A stretch of 36,803 nt of DNA, from positions 1-36,803 of the forward strand of contig CAIRTR010000057.1 of the NCBI GenBank assembly GCA_903881565.1, written 5' to 3'. The notes beneath the pieces are model-generated. The model was not told the origin of the DNA. It saw only the letters and a program-made list of their open reading frames with translations, and did not search any database. This DNA is from Oligoflexia bacterium. GTDB lineage: Bacteria; Bdellovibrionota; UBA1018. Position numbers and translations under genes: made by a program. This document shows, piece after piece, positions 8,178 to 14,994 of this stretch (position 1 is its first letter; every line of letters starts with the position of its first letter).

Positions 8178-8248
8178 GTTTAACTCCTTAAGTTTTGGGC
8201 CTTCTATACATGAAATGGAGGGAGGTTTGGGAGAAAATACCGGAGTTC

Positions 8249-8340
8249 CCACTGAGTTTCTCAAACAGCGAAGTTAAGTGTCTACCCTCCGGTAGGGTGG
8301 GGATGTAACTTCGCGATCTGAGAAGTTCCGTGCGTAGTGG
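8249..8340. other. Extended dyad structure (candidate structured RNA or palindromic element)
   Basis: A nested hairpin is visible by eye. 8249-8253 (ccact) pairs with 8336-8340. 8254-8263 pairs with 8319-8328, with two G-U pairs. The perfect 9-bp gcgaagtta (8268-8276) pairs with taacttcgc (8306-8314). A terminal accct/agggt stem (8284-8288/8294-8298) has a 5-base loop. It lies upstream of the promoter at 8384 and beyond the start of the minus-strand gene at 8177, so it is not clearly in either leader. Function unknown. Confidence 0.5.
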
Positions 8341-8383
8341 CAGTTCGGCGCCACGCGTACGGCAAAAGTACTTCTCTTTACTG

Positions 8384-8412
8384 TTGACGCGCCGCACCTA
8401 AGAAGGTATACC
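8384..8412 (+). promoter_or_regulatory. Sigma70-type promoter for the 8435 gene
   Basis: TTGACG (8384-8389) and TATACC (8407-8412) are separated by exactly 17 bp. Transcription would begin near 8419, giving a leader of about 15 bases that contains GAGGTG just before the ATG at 8435. Confidence 0.7.
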
Positions 8413-8434
8413 CCACCTCACAATGAGGTGTCCT

Positions 8435-8830
8435 ATGAAAACCAAGTTTTTAGGTTTTGCGCTCGCAGTGTTTTGCATGATTTCAGCAGTGGCTCCCGCG
8501 ATGGCGTCTGAAGAGCCCTCGCCTTTTTACCCCGGCCAGGTTCAGCTTTGCGGAGCCAATCTTGATCAAAGTGGTGAAGGAGTGGCGTATGAAATGCTCA
8601 TAAATTTCACAGAAGATCTTGAAGGCACTCGATCCACCTGCAAGGTGGCCTACTACTACGGCTTTGAGTACGGCAGCACCACGGGACACCGCGGAATGTT
8701 CTCCCTTGTCCCCCAATCCACAAAAGGCCTTAAGTGTTCAGTAGTTTCAAAGGGAATGACGCGACAAATGTCGGTGGCTGATTCTAAAGGCTCCGCACTC
8801 GTTAGCGGCTGCAAAGTCGAAATTAAGTAG
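8435..8830 (+). CDS. Small secreted cysteine-containing protein of unknown function
   Basis: The protein has 131 aa. The start at 8435 is chosen over the in-frame ATG at 8423 because GAGGTG lies just upstream and because the promoter at 8384-8412 would place the transcript start too near 8423. Residues 1-24 are a signal peptide (FLGFALAVFCMISAVAPAMA-SE). The mature part has four cysteines (LCGAN, STCKV, LKCSVV, SGCKV), enough for two disulfides. It is similar in style, though not visibly in sequence, to the small secreted protein encoded divergently at 7734-8177. No known domain is recognised. A periplasmic or extracellular location is likely. Confidence 0.7.
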   Translation: MKTKFLGFALAVFCMISAVAPAMASEEPSPFYPGQVQLCGANLDQSGEGVAYEMLINFTEDLEGTRSTCKVAYYYGFEYGSTTGHRGMFSLVPQSTKGLKCSVVSKGMTRQMSVADSKGSALVSGCKVEIK

Positions 8831-8892
8831 TTTCCGACTTTTTTTTGACTTCTTAAGGCCAATCGAAGATTCTTCTTCACGGGGGATTCTTC

Positions 8893-10010
8893 ATGAATAA
8901 GCTCAGCCTTGCCTTTATTTACACCGCTTTCGCGGTTCTTACTGCTTACCCCTGTCATGCTGACAACGCCCAGGCTTTAACTCACGCCCAAGGCCTCGCC
9001 ACCCCTTCATCGCCAAAAACCCGGTCTCCAAAATGAAATGGGATTGGGGTCCCGCCGTTTTCCTGTACGGCTTAAGCCGATTTGCAGAGCAGGACGCAAT
9101 CAAGCGAGACGCTTGGGTTTCAGAGATCGACTCCTACCAAAAACTTTGGGCGCTAAAGGGATTGCCCGCGGTGGATTGGAGTGATGAGTGCGCGTCGGCG
9201 CTGAGCGCCCTTTGGCTTAATGATAAAATGGGGATCTCTACCGGAATCGGTTCCGCCGCAACCGTTGCACAGTATGTGAGAACGGCGCCTCGAAACAAAT
9301 TAGGAGCCCTGGATCACCTAGGCCATCAGTCGCTCATCTCCAAGATTTTTCCAGACGCGATGTGGGTCGATTCACTCATGATGTACGCCGTGTTTGCGGC
9401 GCAGTGGGGCGTGTCGCAAGGTGATGCGGAGCTGCTTGATTTTGGCGCGCGCCAGCCGCTGATTTTTGCGTCTGTTTTGAGAGACACGAAGACGGGTCTT
9501 TTTCATCACGCTTGGAACGTCAAAAAAGATCGCCTCTTTCCCAAAAACGCGGGCTATTGGCTCCGCGGCAACGCCTGGGTTTTGGCGTCCCTCATTGAGA
9601 TCCTCGAAGTGTTGCCCGAGTCGCACGCTTTGTATGTGCCGCTTAAAGAGCTTTTCGTGTCGACTGCCCAGGCAGTCGCTCAATATCAAATGCCGTGCGG
9701 GCTCTGGGACACGGTGATTGCGCGGCCAGGGTATGCGTATCCCGAAACCTCGGGGTCCGCGATCGTGGCCTATGCGTTTGCGAAGGGGGTTCGGTTGGGA
9801 TTTCTAGACCGTTCTTTTAGCGCGAGGGCGGATAAGGCGTTTCGGGGTGTTTCAAATTATCTGACGCCTGAGAAGGATGGGTTTTCGATGAGCGGAATTT
9901 CGTGGTTCACGATTCCGTTTCAGGACTGGGAGTATCGGTTGGTTCCGTTGATCAAGAATTTGCCATACGGCATCGGTGGCTTTTTGCTCGCGGCTTCTGA
10001 ACAAAAATAA
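8893..10010 (+). pseudogene. GH88/GH105-type unsaturated glucuronyl/rhamnogalacturonyl hydrolase, frameshifted near 9000
   Basis: An ATG at 8893 (GGGGGA seven bases upstream) starts a signal peptide ending HA-DN; its frame stops at the TGA around 9034. The enzyme domain is in the next frame. It is open from HPFIAKNPVSK before the ATG at 9033 and continues for 325 aa with MKWDWGPAVFLYGL, WVDSLMMYAVF, HHAW, YWLRGNAWVLASL, ETSGSAIVAYA and a final YGIGGFLLAASE. These are hallmarks of the GH88/GH105 six-hairpin fold, which removes unsaturated sugars left by polysaccharide lyases. The 9033 ATG has no ribosome binding site. A single base change near the cccc tract at 9001-9004 would restore one exported enzyme. 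It is either a pseudogene or an indel error. Confidence 0.75.
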
Positions 10011-10016
10011 ATAAAG

Positions 10017-10054
10017 AAGGGGACCCCCGTTCTTTGCAGAACAGAGATCCCCTT
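10017..10054 (-). terminator. Probable intrinsic terminator of the 10075 gene
   Basis: Outer arms AAGGGGA (10017-10023) and TCCCCTT (10048-10054) enclose an inner GTTCT/AGAAC stem (10029-10033/10038-10042) with a TTGC loop. On the minus strand the stem is followed by a T-rich stretch (TTCTTTATTTATTTTT). It lies between convergent genes and probably ends the minus-strand lipoprotein transcript. Confidence 0.6.
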
Positions 10055-10074
10055 ACGAAGGGAGAGAGAGCTTT

Positions 10075-10770
10075 CTAGAAGAACAGCTTGTATCCGCTTT
10101 GCGAGTTGTTCATGTACAGGTAGACGTGTCCACCGTAGATCGTGTTGTAATAATGGCCTAGATCAAGCGCGATTCCGCTGATGCAAACCTGCTGAGCGGG
10201 ATTCACCGGCAAGGTTGGTTGAGGCAGATACCCTTGGTTGCCATACCCATACTGGGTCGCTGCACCACCATATTGATACATGATATCAGCTTGAGTCTGA
10301 GGGCTGATCGCCACAAAACCCGTTGCATTCGCAAGCGCAGGGGCTTGCAAGGCAGATTGGTTTCCATAGTTTCCGGTGTAGCCAATCGTAGGAACGGGTG
10401 GAACTGCGGCTGATTGAACTGGAGTAATGTTGATACTCACCGTTCCGTCCACGCCTGTTCGCTGATAAGGTCCGCCGGTGGGGGATCCGCCGATCATGAC
10501 TTGGCCGTAGGGCTGGGTCATTCCCGGAACGTTTCCGCCTTCGATGTTCACAGAGCTAAAATAGATATTTGTCGCTGTGAATGAAATTTGTGCATTAATG
10601 GGAACGCAAGCCGTTGGAAGCGGCGTTAGAGCGCCCGGAATCGGTGCGACGGGGCCCGTGGCGCCAGGCGCAGGATTAGCGTTTGGGTCTGCTTTTCCGC
10701 AGCCCGTACTGACCAAGAGACTGGCAAGAACCAGTATCGGGGTCCAATATCTTTTGTTTACGTGTTTCAT
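10075..10770 (-). CDS. Putative lipoprotein of unknown function
   Basis: This is a 231-aa protein with a lipoprotein-type signal: basic start MKHVNKRYW, hydrophobic PILVLASLLV, then STGC with Cys24 as the likely lipidated residue. A Pro/Ala/Gly linker (KADPNANPAPGATGPVAPIP) follows. The mature domain is rich in Gly, Tyr, Gln, Asn and Pro, with repeated YG and YGN units, ending in a likely beta-structured YGGHVYLYMNNSQSG segment. No family is recognised. The GGAGGAG just before the start codon is a strong ribosome binding site. The 214-bp region upstream (10771-10984) holds a purine-rich leader with a TGCAGC/GCTGCA stem (10823-10828/10835-10840) and no gene. The protein is likely anchored to the outer membrane. 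Confidence 0.75.
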   Translation of the reverse strand: MKHVNKRYWTPILVLASLLVSTGCGKADPNANPAPGATGPVAPIPGALTPLPTACVPINAQISFTATNIYFSSVNIEGGNVPGMTQPYGQVMIGGSPTGGPYQRTGVDGTVSINITPVQSAAVPPVPTIGYTGNYGNQSALQAPALANATGFVAISPQTQADIMYQYGGAATQYGYGNQGYLPQPTLPVNPAQQVCISGIALDLGHYYNTIYGGHVYLYMNNSQSGYKLFF

Positions 10771-10984
10771 ATCTCCTCCACTCTTTCTCTCTTCGTTTGC
10801 TCTTCTTGTTTGCTTACTCTCATGCAGCGCAATTGCTGCACTCTCTCTGTAACGGTTAAAAGCAAGTGGGATGCCAGGTGCGTCAAAATGGACATATGAT
10901 TTTGATTATTATCAAGATATTGATTTAATTGAGCTTATTTTGGTAGATCGGACGATCCGGGGAGCGCCTTCGGCGGACTCTCTG

Positions 10985-11890
10985 TCAATGAACTTTACAT
11001 CTGCTTAGTAAAGAGCTGGCAAAAGGGGTCCCGCGAGTCGTTCGAAACTCCTCAATCGCAGTCGCAATGGACAGGGCAATGGACTTGCGTCCCGAGACGG
11101 AGAGCACTCTTTGGCGGTCCCTGGGGTTCCCCATAAAGCCGGCCTCTACCAAAACGCTGGGCATATCAGCCCCTAAGAGCACATAAAACAAGGCTTGGCG
11201 GACTCCGCGGTCTTTCGCGCCTTGATCCCTCGCCGAAACGATGTGCACGAGGCGACCTTGAATCGAGCAGGCGAGGCGCTTGCTTTCAGGCAAGTTCGCA
11301 TCAAGCCTCAGATCCTTTAATATCAGGGCAACGTCCGTACCCTTGGGGGCGGAGTCGTTCTCATCAGCGGGATTGGTTTTCGCCAGCACCGGGTTTTCGG
11401 AGTTCTCGAGATAGGCGAGGCGTTTGGAGGTGGCATCGGTGGCGTTGTTAAGGATGTAGGTTTCGATTCCTGAGGCTTCACTCTCATGCCTTATGGGCGT
11501 GGCGTTGAGGTGAATCGAGACAAACACATCCGCACCCAGTTTATTGGCCATAGCCGTGCGGTTGGTGAGGGTCATGTCTTCGTCTTTAGTTCGAGTGAGG
11601 GTGACGAGGAGTCCTTTGGTGCGTAACTGTCGTGCGGTCTCTTGAGCGAGCAGCAGCGCGAGGTCCTTTTCAGACGTGCGCTTGGCGCCTTCTTTATGAA
11701 TAGCGCCGAAGTCCGTGCCCCCATGTCCGGGGTCCAAGACCACCACGAATGATTTTTTTGGGGTTTTTGCGGGAGCGGCTGAAGCCGGGCTTGGGGTCTG
11801 TGAAATCAATATGAGGCTTATTGCCAGATAAACCAGTTGCCTTATCCCATTTGATAATGCGATGGGATACTTTCGATGTTCACTCTCCAT
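10985..11890 (-). CDS. N-acetylmuramoyl-L-alanine amidase (Amidase_3)
   Basis: The enzyme cleaves the amide between MurNAc and the stem peptide of peptidoglycan; it acts in the periplasm and usually serves cell separation. With the ATG at 11890 the protein is 301 aa: a signal peptide (about residues 1-38, ending ASA-AP), then a single Amidase_3 domain. The zinc ligands and catalytic acid are visible as H56 (LDPGHGGTD), E74 (SEKDLAL), H127 (VSIHLNA) and E249 (VLVEAGFMGN). No AMIN or LysM targeting domain is present. The frame stays open to 12103, but those codons run through the divergent dusC gene, so that longer start is rejected. The gene overlaps the 5' end of dusC by 15 bp. Confidence 0.9.
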   Translation of the reverse strand: MESEHRKYPIALSNGIRQLVYLAISLILISQTPSPASAAPAKTPKKSFVVVLDPGHGGTDFGAIHKEGAKRTSEKDLALLLAQETARQLRTKGLLVTLTRTKDEDMTLTNRTAMANKLGADVFVSIHLNATPIRHESEASGIETYILNNATDATSKRLAYLENSENPVLAKTNPADENDSAPKGTDVALILKDLRLDANLPESKRLACSIQGRLVHIVSARDQGAKDRGVRQALFYVLLGADMPSVLVEAGFMGNPRDRQRVLSVSGRKSIALSIATAIEEFRTTRGTPFASSLLSRCKVH

Positions 11891-12865
11891 AAAGACAAAC
11901 CTACCTTTATCCTGGCACCTATGGAAGGTGTTTTTGATGCCCCGATGCGGGCGGTGATTGCTGAAGTGGGCGGGTTTGATTTTGCGGTTTCGGAGTTTAT
12001 CCGAGTCAGCGCGCAGGCGATTCGTGGCAAAACAATACTTGAATACGTTCCTGAGCTCTCGGGTGTGCCGCTTGGGCGCGTGGCGCTGCCGGTTCAAGTT
12101 CAACTCCTGGGGTGCGATCCTGAGCGACTTGCTGAAACTGCGATCGAAGCCTGCGTGGTCGGTGCTCGTGCCATTGACTTAAATTTTGGTTGCCCCTCGC
12201 CCACGGTTAATCGCCATAGTGGGGGGGCTGCGGTTTTGAAAGAACCTCTCCTTATAAGGAAGATTGTAGAGCAGGTCAGGCGCGCGGTGCCTGAGCAAAT
12301 ACCGGTGTCGGCCAAGATTCGCTTGGGTTGGGAATCTTCTGATGAAGTTGCGGATGTCGCCCAAGCCGCAGGAGATGGGGGTGCCAGTTGGCTCGTGGTG
12401 CACGCGCGCACTCGAGCGCAGATGTATAAACGGGGCGTGAATTGGGACGCCGTTCGCAGGGCGGCTTCGGTTGTTCGGGTTCCCGTCATCGCCAATGGCG
12501 ATATTTTTCGGGTCGAGGATTTTGAGGAGTCGCGCTTGCTGAGTGGCTGTGCGCATTTTATGTTGGGCCGCGGGGTTTTGCGTGACCCTCTTCTCGCTTT
12601 GCGATGCAAGCAGCCTGTCGCGGATCCTTTGACGGTTTCGCCGCTTGGGGCGATGCTCTCGACGATTGCACGCTTCATAGAGCTTATGAGTCCGCGTGCG
12701 ATTAATTCCGGCTATGTCCCTTGCCGCATCAAACAGTGGGTGAAGTTTGTTCGTCTGATTGATGTGGAATTTATTCCTCGTGATCTCATGACCGCCGTGG
12801 GACGAGCCAAAGAGTCGCGCGAATTATTGGATTTGCTGGGGTCTTATGTTGAAGCTCAACGCTGA
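11876..12865 (+). CDS. dusC: tRNA-dihydrouridine synthase, DusC-like
   Basis: This flavoenzyme reduces a specific uridine in the tRNA D-loop to dihydrouridine using NADPH. The 329-aa protein has a TIM-barrel start (ILAPMEGVFDAP, 12-23) and VQVQLLGCDPE. The catalytic cysteine is C106 in DLNFGCPSPTVN. SAKIRLGW, VVHARTRAQ, VIANGDI and the phosphate-binding MLGRGVLRDP follow. APMEG, SEFIRV and RIKQWVKFVR match the DusC subgroup (U16 in Escherichia coli) better than DusA or DusB; this is from memory of those proteins. It overlaps mutY by 20 bp and probably forms an operon with it. The ribosome binding site is weak. The start falls inside the divergent amidase gene. Confidence 0.88.
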   Translation: MFTLHKDKPTFILAPMEGVFDAPMRAVIAEVGGFDFAVSEFIRVSAQAIRGKTILEYVPELSGVPLGRVALPVQVQLLGCDPERLAETAIEACVVGARAIDLNFGCPSPTVNRHSGGAAVLKEPLLIRKIVEQVRRAVPEQIPVSAKIRLGWESSDEVADVAQAAGDGGASWLVVHARTRAQMYKRGVNWDAVRRAASVVRVPVIANGDIFRVEDFEESRLLSGCAHFMLGRGVLRDPLLALRCKQPVADPLTVSPLGAMLSTIARFIELMSPRAINSGYVPCRIKQWVKFVRLIDVEFIPRDLMTAVGRAKESRELLDLLGSYVEAQR

Positions 12866-13907
12866 GTTGCCGCGTGCGCTGGGGCTTTGGTTTTCGCACC
12901 ACGCGCGTTACATGCCTTGGCGTGCCGAGCCTACCGCTTATCGCGTATGGGTTTCGGAGATCATGCTGCAGCAAACGCAAGTGGTGACGGTGATCCCTTA
13001 TTTTGAGCGCTTTTTGAAAAGGTTTCCTTCAGTCGAAAAACTAGCGCGCGCGGATGAAGAAGACGTGCTCTCGATGTGGTCGGGGTTGGGGTATTATTCA
13101 AGGGCCCGCAATCTTCACAAGGCTGCGCGTGTGATCGCGGAGAGCGGGATGCCCACGACGCGAACTGAGTGGCTAGAGTTGCCGGGAGTGGGTGAGTACA
13201 CGGCAGGTGCGGTTTGTTCGATAGCTTTAAATTTGGTGGAACCTATTTTGGATGGCAATGTTGAGCGCGTGCTTTCGCGCTTTCATCGTGTAGGTGTGGG
13301 GAAAAAGGGATTGGCGGGTTTTAAGCTGAGGCTTTGGGGGCTTTCACGGCAGTGGGTCGAGGTGGGAGCTGCGGCGGGTGTGGAGCCTCGGGCTCTCAAT
13401 CAAGCATTGATGGAATTGGGCGCGTTGGTGTGTGAACCTCGAGCTCCGCGTTGTGCGTCTTGTCCACTTCGGGCGAGTTGCGGGGCGTTTCGGGCGGGAG
13501 TTGTGGATCGATTTCCTCCGGTGGTGAAACGAGCAAAAGTGATTGATGTTTCTGAGACCGTCCATTTGTTTTTTTGTGAGGGTCGCGTCTTGGTCCAGAA
13601 ACGCGAGAAGGGCCAGTGGCGCGCGGGGCTCTGGGATTTGCCTTTAGCCGTGCCTTCGTGGGTGAAGAAGTTGCGGCCGCAAAGTGCGGGCGAGGAGATC
13701 CACACCCAACATATCGTGACTCATCATCGGATTAAGCGTACGACCCGGGTTTGGAAGCTTGCACGTGCGTCGGGGCCCGCGCCTGCGGGGTATGCGTGGG
13801 TTACTCCTTTGAAGCCCGAGCTTGCGACGGGCGCGGCGTTTGGCAAATGTGTGCGCAAGGCGCTTGCGACGCTGTCTTTAAAAGGCGGTCCAAAACTCGT
13901 TAGTTAA
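12846..13907 (+). CDS. mutY: A/G-specific adenine DNA glycosylase MutY
   Basis: MutY removes adenine mispaired with 8-oxoguanine in base-excision repair. The 353-aa protein, of usual length, has the helix-hairpin-helix LPGVGEYTAGAV (about 112-123). The catalytic residues are E38 (SEIMLQQTQV) and D136 (ILDGNVERV). A 4Fe-4S cluster loop is spaced C196-x6-C203-x2-C206-x5-C212. The C-terminal NUDIX-like 8-oxoG recognition domain begins near residue 230 (TVHLFFCEGRVLVQKRE). The start overlaps dusC by 20 bp, implying translational coupling. The last three codons and stop (13896-13907) lie inside the left 34-bp inverted repeat of the following XRE cassette, so the very C-terminus may have been altered by that element. 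Confidence 0.95.
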   Translation: MLKLNAELPRALGLWFSHHARYMPWRAEPTAYRVWVSEIMLQQTQVVTVIPYFERFLKRFPSVEKLARADEEDVLSMWSGLGYYSRARNLHKAARVIAESGMPTTRTEWLELPGVGEYTAGAVCSIALNLVEPILDGNVERVLSRFHRVGVGKKGLAGFKLRLWGLSRQWVEVGAAAGVEPRALNQALMELGALVCEPRAPRCASCPLRASCGAFRAGVVDRFPPVVKRAKVIDVSETVHLFFCEGRVLVQKREKGQWRAGLWDLPLAVPSWVKKLRPQSAGEEIHTQHIVTHHRIKRTTRVWKLARASGPAPAGYAWVTPLKPELATGAAFGKCVRKALATLSLKGGPKLVS

Positions 13908-13928
13908 TTGGTGGAATAGAGTGGAAAT
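13895..13928 (+). repeat. Left 34-bp inverted repeat flanking the XRE gene
   Basis: It matches the reverse complement of 14427-14460 at 32 of 34 positions (differences at 13899 and 13920). It overlaps the mutY stop and lies 32 bp before the XRE start codon. It contains GGTGGAA and AGTGGAA spaced one helical turn (10 bp) apart, which looks like a protein-binding site. Confidence 0.85.
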
Positions 13929-13960
13929 GTGAGGGCGCACTTTTTGCTAAGCGAGCGCCT

Positions 13961-14455
13961 ATGCAGAACACAAAAGCAAATCGCTACCCGGGTCCCAAGA
14001 TCTTGATTTCGCGCTCTGGAGATATGAAGCGAACGATGATTGAGCTGGTAAATCATATGGTCAACGTTCGAATCACCATCACCTCGAAGTTGTCGCCTCG
14101 CCATCGCCGAACATTTGCCTTACATTTCCTCAGGTTGTTTCGTCCTTGGGTCGAAAGACATTTCCGGGCGTCTCTGGTGCATGAGGCGCGTATCATTGAT
14201 TTTCGGAAAAGTGAGGAACGAGGACTTCCACTTTTTAAGAGCGCAAGATGTGGGGATGCGCTTCAACGGGGGTATGAAATTCGGATGCGTCGTCTTGATC
14301 TAGGATGGACGATTCGAGATCTTGCGAAAGCTTCGGGGGTTAATTATTCTCATATTGGAGCCTTGGAGCGAGGTTTGTACAAGCCGCGAGCTCTTACGGT
14401 TGAGAAGTTAAGAAAGGCCTTGGGGGATTTCCACCCTATTCCACCAATTAACTAA
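13961..14455 (+). CDS. XRE-type helix-turn-helix protein inside an inverted-repeat cassette
   Basis: The 164-aa protein is strongly basic. Residues about 104-155 form a Cro/C1-type HTH: GYEIRMRRLDLGWTIRDLAK, then ASGVNYSHIGALERG, with a recognition helix followed by LTVEKLRKAL. The first 100 residues (IELVNHMVNVRITIT, RTFALHFLRLFRPWVERHF) are not recognised and may be a separate DNA- or RNA-binding or oligomerisation part. Upstream of the ATG at 13961 there is only weak purine content; an alternative ATG at 14024 has GGAG but only two bases of spacing. The last codons and stop are encoded within the right inverted repeat. The protein may bind the GGTGGAA repeats that flank its own gene (inference). 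It could be a regulator, or the DNA-binding protein of a minimal mobile cassette. Confidence 0.65.
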   Translation: MQNTKANRYPGPKILISRSGDMKRTMIELVNHMVNVRITITSKLSPRHRRTFALHFLRLFRPWVERHFRASLVHEARIIDFRKSEERGLPLFKSARCGDALQRGYEIRMRRLDLGWTIRDLAKASGVNYSHIGALERGLYKPRALTVEKLRKALGDFHPIPPIN

Positions 14456-14460
14456 TGAGT
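14427..14460 (-). repeat. Right 34-bp inverted repeat flanking the XRE gene
   Basis: This is the inverted copy of 13895-13928 with two mismatches. It carries two perfect TTCCACC units 10 bp apart and the XRE stop codon. Identity ends sharply on the inner side at 14427. No convincing target-site duplication is seen outside the pair. Confidence 0.85.
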
Positions 14461-14506
14461 CTCTAAGTGTCTTTCGAAACAAGGCTGCGCAAACACACTT
14501 AGAGAC
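14459..14506. terminator. Perfect 12-bp stem hairpin between convergent genes
   Basis: GTCTCTAAGTGT (14459-14470) pairs perfectly with ACACTTAGAGAC (14495-14506), with a 24-base loop. It begins at the outer edge of the right inverted repeat and includes the stop codon of the minus-strand 138-aa gene. There is no T-run on either side, so it may be a factor-assisted bidirectional terminator or the end of a further element. Confidence 0.5.
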
Positions 14507-14915
14507 AATTGTAGTTGATGAATTTCACTAAGGTCTTGGCAGCCTTTGAAGTGTTGCGGGCGTTCTGGCCACCGGAAAGCAGAAGTGTGACTAGGGTGTA
14601 GTGCTCGCGACCTTGAAGAATACCTTCGAAGGAATCAACGCCTCCACCGATGGGAGCGGGAAAACGTTTCACCTTGCCCAGCGACGCTTTTTCGAGAAGC
14701 TCGATGGCAGTTTGTGCATTTGGGACATCCGTCGTCCAAGAGATTTGCTTGATCACGGGAACTGATCTGACGCTGCGACCGGTCGTGTCTTGAACCAAAT
14801 GATCTCTGAAGATATCGCAGCTATGAACAACACGATATTGAGGCGCAACGGATCCATTGTTTGAGCTAAAGGAAAGCAAGGGTGTTTCGCCAGCCATCGC
14901 TAAATTGAATTTCAT
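14499..14915 (-). CDS. Protein of unknown function (138 aa)
   Basis: This is a 138-aa protein with no signal peptide, no membrane segment and no recognised domain. CGGAG about six bases before the ATG supports the start. Visible features are a mid-region TTDVPNAQTAIELLEKASLG, a glycine-rich PAPIGGGVDSFEGIL, and a C-terminal YTLVTLLLSGGQNARNTSKA. The mixed alpha/beta pattern suggests a folded cytoplasmic protein. It stands alone between the XRE cassette and truC, and its 3' end lies in the 12-bp-stem hairpin. The 79 bp between it and truC shows nothing notable. No function is proposed. Confidence 0.6.
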   Translation of the reverse strand: MKFNLAMAGETPLLSFSSNNGSVAPQYRVVHSCDIFRDHLVQDTTGRSVRSVPVIKQISWTTDVPNAQTAIELLEKASLGKVKRFPAPIGGGVDSFEGILQGREHYTLVTLLLSGGQNARNTSKAAKTLVKFINYNCL

Positions 14916-14994
14916 AAATACTCCGTAAATGTTCCCATTTTTAGTGGGGTTAAGTGACTTAATGCGCCATCAGTAGAAAAACTAATACCTGAAA

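Noticed and set aside
8178-8264. N-terminal extension of the small secreted protein to 8264
   Set aside because: The ATG at 8177 has a strong TAAGGAG and directly starts a signal peptide; the extension would mask it.
8265-8330. 5S rRNA-like wording (gcgaagttaagtg) near 8268
   Set aside because: The stretch folds back on itself with taacttcgc and lacks the helix I and loop arrangement and the rest of the 5S consensus. No 16S, 23S or tRNA genes are nearby.
9033-9035. ATG at 9033 as the true start of the GH88-type enzyme
   Set aside because: No ribosome binding site is present, the frame is open and protein-like upstream, and an export signal with a good site lies just before in another frame.
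10888-10893. TTGACG on the minus strand as the -35 of the lipoprotein gene
   Set aside because: No acceptable -10 hexamer is found at 16-18 bp; the promoter is left unassigned.
11891-12103. Upstream extension of the amidase to a 372-aa protein
   Set aside because: The extra codons run antisense through dusC and encode a basic, non-family stretch. The signal peptide begins just after the ATG at 11890.
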